Shown here: positions 46,458 through 58,325 of the stretch, in pieces
How the letters are laid out: each line of letters starts with the position of its first letter
Position numbering within the stretch: the stretch's first letter is position 1
Source of the DNA: Mortierella sp. BCC40632
Taxonomy: Eukaryota > Mortierellomycota > Mortierellomycetes > Mortierellales > Mortierellaceae
Reading direction: 5' to 3'
Assembly: GCA_011634665.1 (NCBI GenBank)
Contig: WAEK01000026.1
Coordinates: 348,198 to 412,197, forward strand
DNA length: 64,000 bases
Translations under genes and position numbers: made by a program
The notes under the pieces: generated by a model
Told to the model about the DNA's origin: nothing
Seen by the model: the letters and a program-made list of their open reading frames with translations, nothing else
Databases searched by the model: none

Positions 46458-46617
46458 GATGGGAACGAGTCTTTCCACTCCAGGAGATAGAACTACGCCA
46501 GCTACAACTTTTGGCATTTGATCCATTCTATATCTCCTCTGGAAAGTAAACCAAACCCTGGCAAAAGACTTGTATTTGAATCCTCTCCACCTGGTCTACA
46601 ACAAACCATTGCCTCTC

Positions 46618-46658
<41 letters not shown>

Positions 46659-46835
46659 GGTACAAACCGAATGTGTAACCTATTTTGTATGTGTGCGGTG
46701 TAGGTGTGTTCACATCTGTGCCTCACTCGTTTGAGTATGTGTGACGAGACATTTGGATCGAGAAATGCAACTTGTCTCCACTCCCTTCCATTCGTTTACA
46801 TTCATTGTTTATTCTTTCCACAGCACATTCATTTG
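46458..46835. other. Promoter region of the left F-box-like gene
   Basis: Contains a 34-nt poly(A) at about 46620-46653 and a CT-rich leader to the ATG at 46836. No gene. Confidence 0.5.
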
Positions 46836-49800
46836 ATGATGTCCAGCAGCATTACTTCCCGTGCCGGGATCACAGGTGTGTTCTACTGCTTTCTTGACCA
46901 TCCTAACATCAAAGTCTCATTCCAAAAAAAAAAAAAAAAAAAAAGGGTCTAACTAATAAGCCTATGCCTTGGTTATCTCCTCTCAATAGAAGGCAGTTTT
47001 CGGCAACAGCAGCGAATTCCCAATGAATGTCTCTTAATTATTATCCAAGAGTTCAAGTCCAATATCTCCATGCTCTTTAATCTCCTAACAGTGAACCGCT
47101 TCTTCTTTGAAGAGGCTGCGAAGCTGTTGATAATGAATAGTCTTAGATCGCTTTACTTCTGTTCCAGCTCTGAAGAGGTCTGGTATATTCGGGAACGTCG
47201 AATGGCCCTTATTTTTCGCTCGGCACTACAGCGCGAGTGGTTGAAACGACAAGGAACAATGGGCAGGAAAAATCAGCAAAAGTGGGAGCATCAACAAGAA
47301 AACGGGGCAGAGAAAACATCATTGGGTTGCCAGGATTGGATCACCACCGCTTCAGGTTGGCCTCAGTCTGTCCAAAATCGTGTCCATGGGAGTGAATATT
47401 TGGAGGACCTGGATTCGATTATGAATGAGTATGGGTTGACGCTCACCTACTCTTCACTTAATCCCAAGGAGTCATACTCTCAGCTGACTACAGTCGACTA
47501 CTCGTTGTATTTGTTGTCAATTTCCACCAATGACTACACATATTTTGATGCTGAGAAAATAGTCAAACTATGGCAACCAGGAGACTCAGACTCAGGGACG
47601 AATGTCTATCCAGGGGCAATTGAGGAGCAACAGGAGTCACTTAGAGAAAAAGTTACCATGCACGTCATCCATTTCTTAATTCAACATTGCTGTCAAAACA
47701 TCACCAAACTCAGGCTCCGCTTAAACAAGTCGGATTTTTACGTCCAGTTTGCATCAGTGATGTCGAATCTCAGAATGGTTCGATTCGATATGTCCAAATC
47801 CTTTGGCAACACTCTTCCATCCATACTCAATGCCGTCCGTCTTATTCGTGAGAACCAGGAGGCCTTTCCGCTCAAACGTCGGCTGGATCTGGAATTTTAT
47901 GAGGGTCCATACCAACGTACTCTCAATTACACTCGGGCTGACACTAGTCTGGACGATTGGTTGGACAATCGTCGAGGAGTGAAGGCCAAGTACATTGCTC
48001 GAAAGATGTTGTATGAAGCGGTTGGTTGCCCAAGGTCGATGGATGTAAGCCTCTGGCCTTGGTTTTATGAAGAAGCGGACTCGATCGACACCAGAGACCT
48101 CATGTCATTTGTGGATAGTGATGTTGACCGTTGGGATGCAGGGGAGGGCCCAGCAATAGCAACATTCCTGCGGCGTTGTACAGAACTACGAGAACTTGAA
48201 ATGGCCGTCGGACATCATACTCTGTTCCAATGGCTCCGTCCCTCCTCAACGACTATGGACTCAACAGGAGGATCTATTTTAATGACATTCCCTCAACAAC
48301 CTCTCAGAAGGCTTTCAAACCTAAAGCTGAAGTCCAACCGTGATTACTGGATTGTTTTTCATGTACTCAATGAAATCGTTGCAGCCTCTGGGGCGAGCCT
48401 CGAATCTATCACGATTAACCAAGGACGGTCTGACGGGTACTATCCAGAGGATGTAAGAGCAGACTTTGTGGGTAAATCTCAAGAGTTTCAAAGTATTCCT
48501 AGGGCAACTACCATTGGCTTGAATTGGTATCTTCCAAGGGTGCGCAAGATCGAGATAGCGTTTGGAGGAACCATATCTGTTGGATTGTTCGATCAATGTC
48601 CGCTTCTTGACAGCCTCTCTATCGAAAGCAGTGTAAATGACTTTTTATCTCGATATGATGATTCCGTGATTGAACAGGAACAGCAATTGGAATTCAAGAA
48701 GACTTTGAGACTTTTACCGACCTGGAAACTCCCTAGACTCAGAAGACTGCGTCTAGATGGCATGGTAGCAGTCCAGTTCGACTTTGAGTCAATCAGGTTC
48801 ATGCCCAATCTCCGAGATCTAGAATTGAGTCTGACGTTTGGTGGCTGGCTCTCAACATTTGCAAACATGTACATGGAGGTGTGTCCTGACAATATAAGGT
48901 CAATCCTCGTAAGTACTGGGTTTATGGATCTGACTTTCTTCGCCTTGTTCGCCTTGTTCACCTCATTGGCCCCCTCCCACTTCGCACCTCTTTTTGCTCT
49001 CTCATCACCCTCAGCTTCTATTTAACCTGCTTGCTAACTCGTTGGAATGTGGGATCAACTCTTCAGGGCATGACAGTGGATACCCCACCAAGTGAGGCCC
49101 AGACATCCAAGTTCTACCCTTGGAACTGGTCTTCAGAATCGCTTTCCTCACTTGATATCGCAGGTCCTGCAGCCACGATGTTTCATCTTGGACAGTTCAC
49201 TCTGTTTCCATCTCTTAAGAGACTTGCCATCACACCTCGCGACAGCGGTGACTACAAAATACTTCGGACACAAGAGGAGGCCCTGGCCAGGCTCTACTCT
49301 AGTCAGACCATTTTCCCAAACGAACCACCCTTCCATCTTGACAGCATTCCGGATCAAATCTCTGCCTCGGCTGTGGCTAAGGTCGAGCCTGAACTAGCAT
49401 CAACGGATCAGAGGGTCGATAGTGGAGCTATTTTGGACCTGTTGAAACTTCACTCCATGCGACCATATCCAGAGTACAGACTTCGATACATCTGCTTCTA
49501 TAGCGACTCGATTGTTATCAGTCCAGATGTCTGGTTCTACCTATTGAAAAGATGTGCGCCCGATCGCATTGATTTAGGTAGGCAAAAAGATCAGAGCTTG
49601 TACACACAAATACGTATTTTTGAGGAGGTACTCGAGATGATTGAGAAACTGGAGGATGTCCAGGATAGACCCAAGGAAGACACAGAGGCTCTGGTGGATG
49701 GAACACACCCAAGTGATGATCGGCACCAAGGAGAAAGATCAAGTAGAGGCCTTGTTGTGTCATTCCGAAGCTATAATCCACAGTTTGGTGATGGTGTGCT

Positions 49801-49945
49801 AACTGAATCTCACCAGAAGGCATTGGGTTTGGAGAAGATCTCCGAAGAGGAGAAAGAGAAATACGCGGCTAGACCAGGATGTCGGGTCTATCGTTTCGTT
49901 TACTATAGTGAAGATTGTTTTGTTCCGAGCAAGTTTTGTGAATGA
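46836..49945 (+). CDS. F-box-like/LRR protein, left paralog (945 aa)
   Basis: Large F-box-like protein with irregular leucine-rich repeats, a family greatly expanded in Mortierellaceae-type fungi (inference); such proteins usually act as substrate adaptors of SCF ubiquitin ligases. Exons: 46836-46875, 46990-48908 and 49067-49945, phases consistent. The F-box-like start at about 20-60 reads RIPNECLLIIIQEF, then LLTVNRFFFEEAAKLL. The body repeatedly shows LRR-like hydrophobic spacing (LPRLRRLRLDGM, FMPNLRDLELSL). The C-terminal part ends GCRVYRFVYYSEDCFVPSKF. Its structure and sequence are mirrored by the minus-strand paralog at 54649-57747. The last intron is conserved at the same place. A 57-nt (CT)n follows 70 nt downstream. 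Confidence 0.85.
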
Positions 49946-50008
49946 GTTTCATCGTCATCTGGATAGCTGATAGAGGAGAGCACGAGTATGTGTGCGGATC
50001 GAATAAGA

Positions 50009-50013
<5 letters not shown>

Positions 50014-50070
<57 letters not shown>
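50014..50070. repeat. (CT)n dinucleotide repeat
   Basis: 57 nt of CT lies just outside the left palindrome arm, between it and the left F-box-like gene; it is absent at the mirror position on the right side. Confidence 0.95.
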
Positions 50071-50071
<1 letters not shown>

Positions 50072-50262
50072 AGTCAATAATGTGTGCAAGAGTGAGAGCA
50101 ATGAGATCCGAAAAGTGAGAAAGAGAGAGATCCTACCACAATAGTTGCTGACTGGATGTTGGACAATTAAACATCAACTTCAGACTCTTTCCTTTCCTCT
50201 TAATGACAGATGAGTAGAGGGGAAGGTGGTGCTTGAGAAATCAACCTGTGCCCTCCACCTTT

Positions 50263-50448
50263 TCACCAAGTGTTAAAACAATTGCGAAATTTGACCGCGT
50301 TTGTTGTTTGACTTCCAGGTGTGGCCATGAATGCGTAGTAGTCCCAGTCAAAGTAACCGAATCTATATCTTGAGTCAAAAGAGTAATCTCCTATGTGTGC
50401 CGCACAGGGCCAGTATACACTACAATACTTTCCCTGAAACAGACACAT
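50263..50448 (-). other. Conserved 61-codon open frame, left A copy
   Basis: A frame of 61 codons with three Cys and many aromatics (CSVYWPCAAHIGDYSF, then YFDWDYYAFMATPGSQTT). It is identical in both arms of palindrome A and present, with an internal stop, at 63586-63771. It lies about 470 nt 3' of the secreted-protein gene on the same strand. It could be a relic exon of another secreted protein. Function unknown. Confidence 0.35.
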
Positions 50449-50915
50449 CGCTATCCAGACAGTGTTCCTTTCGCCTTGTGTTCCGGATACCGTTCTTATA
50501 TTTCATCACAGTCTCTCCATCTGCTTCACATCTATAATCCATTGCATGCCTCTAGTCTACTACACACCCCTCATCCGATCCACAAATCCATGTGCTCATC
50601 AGCCTGCCACTACAAAATCATACAAGACGACTCGCTTTTATAATACTCGCGAGAAAAGTGAATATAAAGATGAGGGACGGGAGCAGCAATAGCCTGTAGG
50701 TACTCATTCGACCTGGATCCCAGAGAGAGAGCGAGTAAAAGACAGAAACGAGAACAGAGAGTAGAATGGTTGTAGAAGAAAGGTGTAATATGTGATTTAT
50801 TATAGGGTAATCTTCGAATAGATGAGAGCTAGATGAGATCTCATGTGTATGTCGTGTATGAATGTTGAATGTTGAATGTTGTACGTTGTATGTTGTGTGT
50901 TGTGTGTGTTCGAAT

Positions 50916-51484
50916 TTAGGCCTTGACACTGAACTTGATGACCTCGAGGAGGGGACACGCTCTCTCCCAGACCTTGTTGGCAAGAAGAACTCGCAAGTAC
51001 CCTTGTACGAGTCAAAGCAGAAGGATCCATCGTCGTGGCATCCCTTGGGGAAGTTGTCGACGGCATCAATCGATCCTACCTCGGGATACACAACAGCTCG
51101 AGATTGTCCCCAGGCAGAGTTGACATAGCCACTGAAGCGGAAGCTGTAGACAGTTGTACCGAATCCACCACCGTTACCACCAATGCTAACGTTGATGCTG
51201 CGGTTGTCGGTGCGAACAAACAGGTTGGTACCAAACTCGTGCTTGGAGTTGTTGGTGTTGGATCGAGACTTCTCCTTGGTGCAGGTGTACTCGGTAGCGC
51301 CGTTCGACAAGGGGGTGATCTTGGTAGTGCCAGGGACACAGCCCTTGAAGTAGTGAGCCTCAATGGCCTCATCCATCGAAGCATAAGACTGGCCAGCGGG
51401 GTCGGTAGTGGCGACAGGAGCAGGAGCAGCAGTCGCCGACAACAAGGCCATGGCAAGAACAGGGAGAGTCAAAAAGAACTTCAT
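50916..51484 (-). CDS. Small secreted six-Cys protein SSP, copy A-left (frameshifted as read)
   Basis: Unknown family; predicted secreted protein of about 189 residues. A clear signal peptide opens it (MKFFLTLPVLAMALLSATAA), with no membrane span after. Landmarks: SMDEAIEAHYFKGCVPGTTK, NSKHEFGTNLFVRTDNRS, FSGYVNSAWGQSRAVVYPE and CEFFFANKVWERACP in the intact frame, with six cysteines in the mature part, so three disulfides are possible. As read, one T is missing from the TTCTTC(T)TTGCC stretch near 50980-50986, so the last 27 or so codons are out of frame. The right-arm copy is intact there. A leader with a possible intron and a TATA-like box (51721-51728) lie upstream. Role could be effector, toxin-like or adhesive; I cannot tell. 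Confidence 0.75.
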
Positions 51485-51720
51485 GGTGTGATTTTTCTAA
51501 TGAGAGAGAGAAATGAAGTCAATCGTGTTAATACTTGTGGGTTCCAGGTCACACAAGAACAGAGTAAAAAGAGGGTTACAAGGTAGAGAGAGAAAAGAGA
51601 TGATTTGATTTTGAAGGGTTGGACAAGAGAGAGTTTGTGTGAGTGAGTGAGTGTTGGAAGACCTTGGTAAGGCAGATGATGTGTTGTGAAGTAATGAAGA
51701 AAGAGAGGGGTAGAGGATTA

Positions 51721-51728
51721 CTTTTATA
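51721..51728 (-). promoter_or_regulatory. TATA-like box of SSP copy A-left
   Basis: TATAAAAG on the minus strand, about 240 nt upstream of the start codon, mirrored exactly in the right arm. Confidence 0.5.
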
Positions 51729-52182
51729 CTTGAGAGGTTGAGAGGTTAAGAGGCTGTGTGTGTGAGAGGGGGAAGGAGAGTGAGAGAGCGAGAGAGAGAG
51801 AGAGAGAGAGGAATGTTTGTTAAGGTCCAGGCCAGAAATTGACATCTTATTGCCAAGCGACCGTTGTCGTGAAGATAGCGACCAACGAACAAACACGACA
51901 ATCCCCAGGGGTCAGATCTCAAGACCCTAGTTGGCCCAATCGGGCAAGACTTATGTCCCTAATAGACAGGGACAGACAGGACATACATGACAGACGAGGC
52001 TTTGACACTGCATGAAGGAGGGAAGGGGCTGAAGTTGGTACTTCACTAGTATGCTCTGTATGAACCTTATTGAACAACCCTCAATAATTTTTGTCTGTCT
52101 GACTGTCTGTCTGTCTGTAGCTTTTTTTTTTCCCGGCTGTAGCGCACGCTTCTATAACAGCAGACTACCAGTGAACGTTAGT

Positions 52183-52242
52183 GTTGGCTCTATCCAATCT
52201 CAGCCATTGTTGGCTCTGTCCAATCTCAGCCATTGTTGGCTG
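52183..52242. repeat. 26-bp tandem repeat in spacer A
   Basis: Two units of 26 bp starting GTTGGCTCT, differing at one base, plus a partial third unit. Confidence 0.85.
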
Positions 52243-52822
52243 TTTGAAACCCATCAGCCATTCTCTTTACAGCCGTTGTGTGGCTGATGCTGCTATGCTG
52301 CTATGCTGCTGTGTCGCCATATACAACTGTAGACTGTGGCTTTAGATGGGACGTATCTCTGTAGCGGGGCAGGCTCCTGGATAACCTTAACAAAACATTT
52401 CAAAGTCACTTTAACTGGTCAATTGACCTGAGTCTGGTACACGTTGTTGGCTGCCTTGGAGATGGCCGAATTTCCGTTTCACCACAATTGGCTGTATGCC
52501 CTTTTTTTTCCCATCAACTGAAGAGTAGAATAATTTTTTTGAGCCGATGTGGGTATGAGAAAATTGACATCTGGGGCCACTATTGGTTCAAATTCCTCGG
52601 TCAGATAACATTCCTCTATGTCATGCAGTGTCAAAGCCTCGTCTGTCATGTATGTCCTGTCTGTCCCTGTCTATTAGGGACATAAGTCTTGCCCGATTGG
52701 GCCAACTAGGGTCTTGAGATCTGACCCCTGGGGATTGTCGTGTTTGTTCGTTGGTCGCTATCTTCACGACAACGGTCGCTTGGCAATAAGATGTCAATTT
52801 CTGGCCTGGACCTTAACAAACA

Positions 52823-52862
<40 letters not shown>

Positions 52863-52909
52863 TCCCCCCCTCTCACACACACAGCCTCTTAACCTCTCAA
52901 CCTCTCAAG

Positions 52910-52917
52910 TATAAAAG
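52910..52917 (+). promoter_or_regulatory. TATA-like box of SSP copy A-right
   Basis: TATAAAAG about 245 nt upstream of the ATG at 53160; it matches the mirrored box in the left arm. Confidence 0.5.
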
Positions 52918-53159
52918 TAATCCTCTACCCCTCTCTTTTTCTTCATTGCTTCTTCACAACACATCATCTGCCTTACCAAGGTCTTCCAACACTCACTCAC
53001 TCACACAAACTCTCTCTTGTCCACCCCCTTCAAAGTAAATCATCTCTTTTCTCTCTCTCTACCTTGTAACCCTTTTTTACTCTGTTCTTGTGTGACCTGG
53101 AACCCACAAGTATTAACACGATTGACTTCATTTCTCTCTCTCATTAGAAAAATCACACC

Positions 53160-53730
53160 ATGAAGTTCTTTTTGACTCTCCCTGTTCTTGCCATGGCCTT
53201 GTTGTCGGCGACTGCTGCTCCTGCTCCTGTCGCCACTACCGACCCCTGCTGGCCAGTCTTATGCTTCGATGGATGAGGCCATTGAGGCTCACTACTTCAA
53301 GGGCTGTGTCCCTGGCACTACCAAGATCACCCCCTTGTCGAACGGCGCTACCGAGTACACCTGCACCAAGGAGAAGTCTCGATCCAACACCAACAACTCC
53401 AAGCACGAGTTTGGTACCAACCTGTTTGTTCGCACCGACAACCGCAGCATCAACGTTAGCATTGGTGGTAACGGTGGTGGATTCGGTACAACTGTCTACA
53501 GCTTCCGCTTCAGTGGCTATGTCAACTCTGCCTGGGGACAATCTCGAGCTGTTGTGTATCCCGAGGTAGGATCGATTGATGCCGTCGACAACTTCCCCAA
53601 GGGATGCCACGACGATGGATCCTTCTGCTTTGACTCGTACAAGGGTACTTGCGAGTTCTTCTTTGCCAACAAGGTCTGGGAGAGAGCGTGTCCCCTCCTC
53701 GAGGTCATCAAGTTCAGTGTCAAGGCCTAA
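53160..53730 (+). CDS. Small secreted six-Cys protein SSP, copy A-right (frameshifted as read)
   Basis: Near-identical to the copy at 50916-51484 but on the other strand. Here the C-terminal part is intact, with CEFFFANKVWERACP and the TAA at 53728. Instead one extra T in GACCCC(T)GCTGG near 53245-53248 breaks the frame just after the signal peptide and propeptide-like APVATTDP. Removing it gives 189 residues. The two mirror copies therefore have complementary one-base lesions at different sites. Signal peptide, six Cys and the Asn-rich middle are as in the left copy. Unknown function. Confidence 0.75.
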
Positions 53731-54195
53731 ATTCGAACACACACAACACACAACATACAACGTACAACATTCAACATTCAACATTCATACACGACATACA
53801 CATGAGATCTCATCTAGCTCTCATCTATTCGAAGATTACCCTATAATAAATCACATATTACACTTTTTCTTCTACAACCATTCTCTCTGTTCTCGTTTCT
53901 GTCTTTTACTCGCTCTCTCTCTGGGATCCAGGTCGAATGAATACCTACAGGCTATTGCTGCTCCCGTCCCTCATCTTTATATTCACTTTTCTCGCGAGTA
54001 TTATAAAAGCGAGTCGTCTTGTATGATTTTGTAGTGGCAGGCTGATGAGCACATGGATTTGTGGATCGGATGAGGGGTGTGTAGTAGACTAGAGGCATGC
54101 AATGGATTATAGATGTGAAGCAGATGGAGAGACTGTGATGAAATATAAGAACGGTATCCGGAACACAAGGCGAAAGGAACACTGTCTGGATAGCG

Positions 54196-54381
54196 ATGTG
54201 TCTGTTTCAGGGAAAGTATTGTAGTGTATACTGGCCCTGTGCGGCACACATAGGAGATTACTCTTTTGACTCAAGATATAGATTCGGTTACTTTGACTGG
54301 GACTACTACGCATTCATGGCCACACCTGGAAGTCAAACAACAAACGCGGTCAAATTTCGCAATTGTTTTAACACTTGGTGA
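54196..54381 (+). other. Conserved 61-codon open frame, right A copy
   Basis: Exact mirror of 50263-50448, with the same predicted 61 residues. It lies 3' of the A-right SSP gene on the same strand. Confidence 0.35.
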
Positions 54382-54648
54382 AAAGGTGGAGGGCACAGGT
54401 TGATTTCTCAAGCACCACCTTCCCCTCTACTCATCTGTCATTAAGAGGAAAGGAAAGAGTCTGAAGTTGATGTTTAATTGTCCAACATCCAGTCAGCAAC
54501 TATTGTGGTAGGATCTCTCTCTTTCTCACTTTTCGGATCTCATTGCTCTCACTCTTGCTCATTACAAGGGCTCGAGGGGGGGTGGAACCCTAAAAAAAAT
54601 CTCATACATGCTCTCGCTTCTTCCGAGCAGTACTGGCAAAAAATATGT

Positions 54649-57600
54649 TCACCCATAAAATTTGCTCGGAACAAAGCAGTAGTTGCTATGGGTAGTGAAA
54701 TAATAGACCCGACATCCTGGTCTTGCCGCGTATTTCTCTTTCTCTTCTACGGAGATCTTCTCCAAACCCAATGTTCTCTGGTGGGATCTGGTTAGCGTAC
54801 TATCACAGTCCCGTAGGCTATATCCAGAGAATGATACAGTCAGACCTCCATTTGATCTTTCTTCTTGGTACCGATCACCACTTGAGTGCATTCCTTCCAC
54901 TAGAGCCTCTGTGTCTTCCTTGGGTCTATCCTGGACATCCCCCAGTCTCTTGATCATGCTGAATACTTTCTCAAGATCACGTATTTGTGTATACAGGCTC
55001 CGATATTTTTGTCTACCTAATTGAATGTGATCGGGTGCACATTGTCTCAATATGTAGAGCCAGACGTCGGGACTGATATTTGTTAAGTCGCTATTGAGTT
55101 TGAGGTATCGAAGTCTGCAATCTAGATGTGGTCGCGTGGACTGAGGTTTCAATAGGTCCAAAGTAGCTCCACTATCGACCCTCTGATCCGTTAATGCTAG
55201 TTCAGGCTCGACCTTAGTCACAGCCGAGGCAGAGATTTGACCTGGAACACTGCCAAAATGCAAGTAAGGCCCAAATGGGAGAATGGTCTGATTAGAGTAG
55301 AGCTTAAGCAGGGCCTCCTCTTGTGTCTGAAATATTTTGTAGTCACCGATGCTGCGGGGTGTGATGGCAAGTCTCTTAAGAGACGGAAACAGAGTGAACT
55401 GTCCGAGATGGAACATTATGGCTGCAGGACCTGCGATATCAAGTGAGGAAAGCGACTCTGAAGACCAGTTCCAAGGGTAGAACTTGGATGTCTGGGCCTC
55501 ACTTGGTGGGGTATCCACTGTCATGCCCTGAAGAGTTGATCCCACATTCCAAATGAGTTAGCAAACAGGTTAAATAGAAGCTGGTGGTGATTAAGAGAGC
55601 AAAGAGAGATGCGAAGTGCGAGAGGGCCAATGAGGTGAACAAGGCGAACAAGGCGAAGAAAGTCAGATCCATAAACCCAGTACTTACGAGGATTGACCTT
55701 ATATTGTCAGGACACACCTCCATGTACATGTTTGCAAATGTTGAGAACCAGCCATCAAACTCCACACTCAATTCCAGATCTCGGAGCCTTGGCATGAACT
55801 TGATCGACTCAAAGTCAAACTGGACTGCCACCATGCCAACTAGACACAGTCGTTCCAGTCTAGGGAGTTTCCAGGTCGGGAGGAGTTTCAGTGTCTCCTC
55901 GAATACCAATCGCTGCTGCTCTTGTTCAATGTTCAAACTATTAAATTTTGATAGGTCATTGCAGGCATTACTCTGGATCTCGATGCTCCGGAGAAGCGGA
56001 CATTGGTCGAACGATCCGACAGATACGATCCCTCCATATGAGATATTGATCTTGCTCACTCTTGGAAGATACCAGTCAAGACCAATCGTGGTGGGTCTAG
56101 GAATACTTTGGAACTCTAGAGATTCACCTACAAAGTCCCCTACTTCATTTCCTGGATAGAATCTGTCGAGCCACCCTTGATTGACATTTATGAACTCGAG
56201 GCTCTCTCCAGATGCTGCGATGATATCATTGAGCGCGTGAATGATAATCCAGTAGTTGCGATTGGATGAGAGATGTAGCTCTGAAAGCTTCCCAAGGGGT
56301 CGCTGTGGTAAAATCGATAATGGGGGTCTCCCTGTCGGTTCCAAGGTAGTCGAGGAGCGGAGCCATTGGAACTGAGAGAGATGTCCCACGCCTATGACAA
56401 GAGTGTGTAGCTTTGTACAACGCCGCAGGAATGTCTCAATTGCTTGGCTCTCTTCAGAAACCCACCGATCAACGTCATGATCCACAAAAGACTCGAGATC
56501 TCTGGTGTCGATGGAATCGGCTTCTTCATAGAACCAAGGAAAGACACTCACATCCATCGACCTTGGACGACCAACTGCCTCATACAACATCTTTCGCGGG
56601 AGGTGCTTGGTTTTCCATCTTTGACGAATTTCCAACCAGTCCTCCAGGTAATTGCCACTTTGACCAGGGTCGAAAAGGTCGTTATCGTAATCCTTACAAA
56701 ATTCCAAATCCAATGGACGTTTGAGTGGAAAGGCCTGTTGGTTCTCACGCACTAGACGGGCGACATTGAGTGTAAATGGGAGAGGGTCGTCAAAGGGGAG
56801 TAGCGTATCAACTTTCAATATTCTGAGATTCGGCATCTTGGTCGCAAACTGGAGATAAAAAGCTGATTCTTCCAGGTCAAGCTCGAGTTTGGTGATGTGT
56901 TGACCACAATGTTGAAGAATAAAATGTGTGAGACGTCTGGCAATCCTTTCATTGAGTGGGTGCTGTCGTTCTTCATCTGTCTCTGGATAAGCCGGTGTTA
57001 TCGAGTTTGAATCCTTTGGTTGCCATAGCCTGACTATTCTCTCCATATCACAATAGCTATAGTCTGCGCTGGAAATTATCGATAAATATGCCGAGTAGTC
57101 GACTGTAGTCAACTGAGAGTACAGCTTCACTTGATGAACAGAGGGAAAGGTGAGCGCCAATCCATATTCGTTCAGGATCGAATCCAGGTCCTCCAAATAC
57201 TCAATCCCTTGGACGCGACTTTTGACAGACTGAGGCCAACTCGGGGTGAAGGTAGTCGAATCCTGGATATCCAATGTTTGTTCTTCCACCTCGTTTCCTT
57301 CATTGTGCTCGCGGTTCCTCTGAGCTTGTCGGATCAATGCTTCTTGTCGTCTCAGCCATTCACGTTGCAACGCTGAGCGAAAAATAAGGGTCGCTTGGTT
57401 TTCCCAACCATCCAGGATATCTTCGCCGTATTCAAGTGTCCTGTGATGCATCAATTTCACAGCCTCTTTAAAGAAGAAGCGGTTCACTGTCAAGAGATTT
57501 AAAAGCGTGGAGAGATGGGACTTGAGATTCTGGATAACCATGGCGAGACATTCGTTTGGGAGACGCTGTTGTAGCCGACTGTCTTCTATTGAGAGAAGGG

Positions 57601-57747
57601 AGCAGAAGCGTAGGCTGGTTAGCTTGCCAGTCCTTTTTTCTTTTTTCTTTTTTTTTTTGGAAAGAGACTTTGATGTCAGAGCAAGCAAGGCATTCAGTAG
57701 TGTGTGCCTACGTTACCGGCATGGAGAGCAAGGTCGCCAGCCATCAT
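54649..57747 (-). CDS. F-box-like/LRR protein, right paralog (935 aa)
   Basis: Inverted paralog of the gene at 46836-49945. Minus-strand exons: 57747-57717, 57585-55688 and 55527-54649; the last exon has the same length as in the left copy (879 nt) and both introns sit at the same positions. The F-box-like region reads RLPNECLAMVIQNL, then LLTVNRFFFKEAVKLM. The same LRR landmarks appear (KLPRLERLCLVGM, FMPRLRDLELSV), as does an almost unchanged junction (MEVCPDNIRSIL, then GMTVDTPPSEAQTSKFYPWN). Elsewhere the paralogs differ clearly in residues and by short indels, far more than the inner palindrome arms do. The end is GCRVYYFTTHSNYCFVPSKFYG. Likely an SCF-type adaptor, by family. Confidence 0.85.
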
Positions 57748-57922
57748 CGAATGAGTGTGCTTTTGGAATGAGAAGAGCAAATGGAGACAAGATGGAGCTA
57801 GGACAAGGCGCATTTCCTGATCAGAAAGCCTCGTCACATGCACAACCAAACAATTGAGGCCAGAAACCCGTCCCCCGTTCCTGTTGTCTTAGAGCCATAC
57901 TGTTCTAAAAAAGTGACTCTCA

Positions 57923-57961
<39 letters not shown>

Positions 57962-58325
57962 AGCAACATAGTTCACAAGTGGGTGTGGACCTTGTGGAGC
58001 TGTGAAGGGATAATAGCTCAATATGCCTTGGTCAAAACCCTCCACGACGTATTATCAACCGGTACGAGGGGAGAGAAAGGGAAGGCCACTTCTAATTTGG
58101 TGAAAGAGAAGCTCCTTTGGCTGTGTTTGACAGGGTTCAGTGCCCTGTCCCCATGTTGGGTTGGAAGGAGAGTCCACAATCCCTCTCGAGACACGCGCAT
58201 CCTTGAGCCATTTACATAAGATATCCATGCTATAACATATCTACTACTTAAAGTAATCCAATCTCTTCACTCAATGGCGTACAACGCTACGAACCGTCTC
58301 TCATAATGCCTGGCTTCCAGAAGAG
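57748..58325. other. Gap between palindromes A and B
   Basis: Promoter side of the right F-box-like gene, followed by a 36-nt poly(A) at 57924-57959 and unremarkable sequence. No gene is seen. Confidence 0.5.
57924..57959. repeat. Poly(A) tract, 36 nt
   Basis: Pure A run in the gap between the two palindromes. Confidence 0.95.

Larger units (their letters stand above)
50087..52013 (+). repeat. Palindrome A, left arm
   Basis: About 1.93 kb that recurs almost perfectly in inverted orientation at 52621-54560. I followed the match by eye at several places: the outer end (ATGAGATCCGAAAAGTGAGA against its complement near 54530), through the secreted-protein gene, to the inner end (GACACTGCATGA at about 52002-52013 against TCATGCAGTGTC at 52621). 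Differences I saw are mostly single-base changes in homopolymers or in the GA/CT tract. Confidence 0.93.
51485..53159. promoter_or_regulatory. Divergent promoter region and spacer of palindrome A
   Basis: 1.67 kb between two head-to-head SSP genes: inner arm ends plus the unique spacer 52014-52620. Each arm has a TATA-like TATAAAAG (51728-51721 minus; 52910-52917 plus) about 245 nt upstream of the ATG. On the right an intron-like segment (GT at 53034, AG at 53146-53147) ends 12 nt before the ATG. The spacer holds a 26-bp tandem repeat at 52183-52242 and no gene. Confidence 0.55.
52621..54560 (-). repeat. Palindrome A, right arm
   Basis: Inverted copy of 50087-52013, separated from it by a 607-nt spacer. 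It carries the plus-strand SSP gene at 53160-53730 and the mirrored 61-codon frame. At its outer end similarity stops near 54557-54560. Confidence 0.93.
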
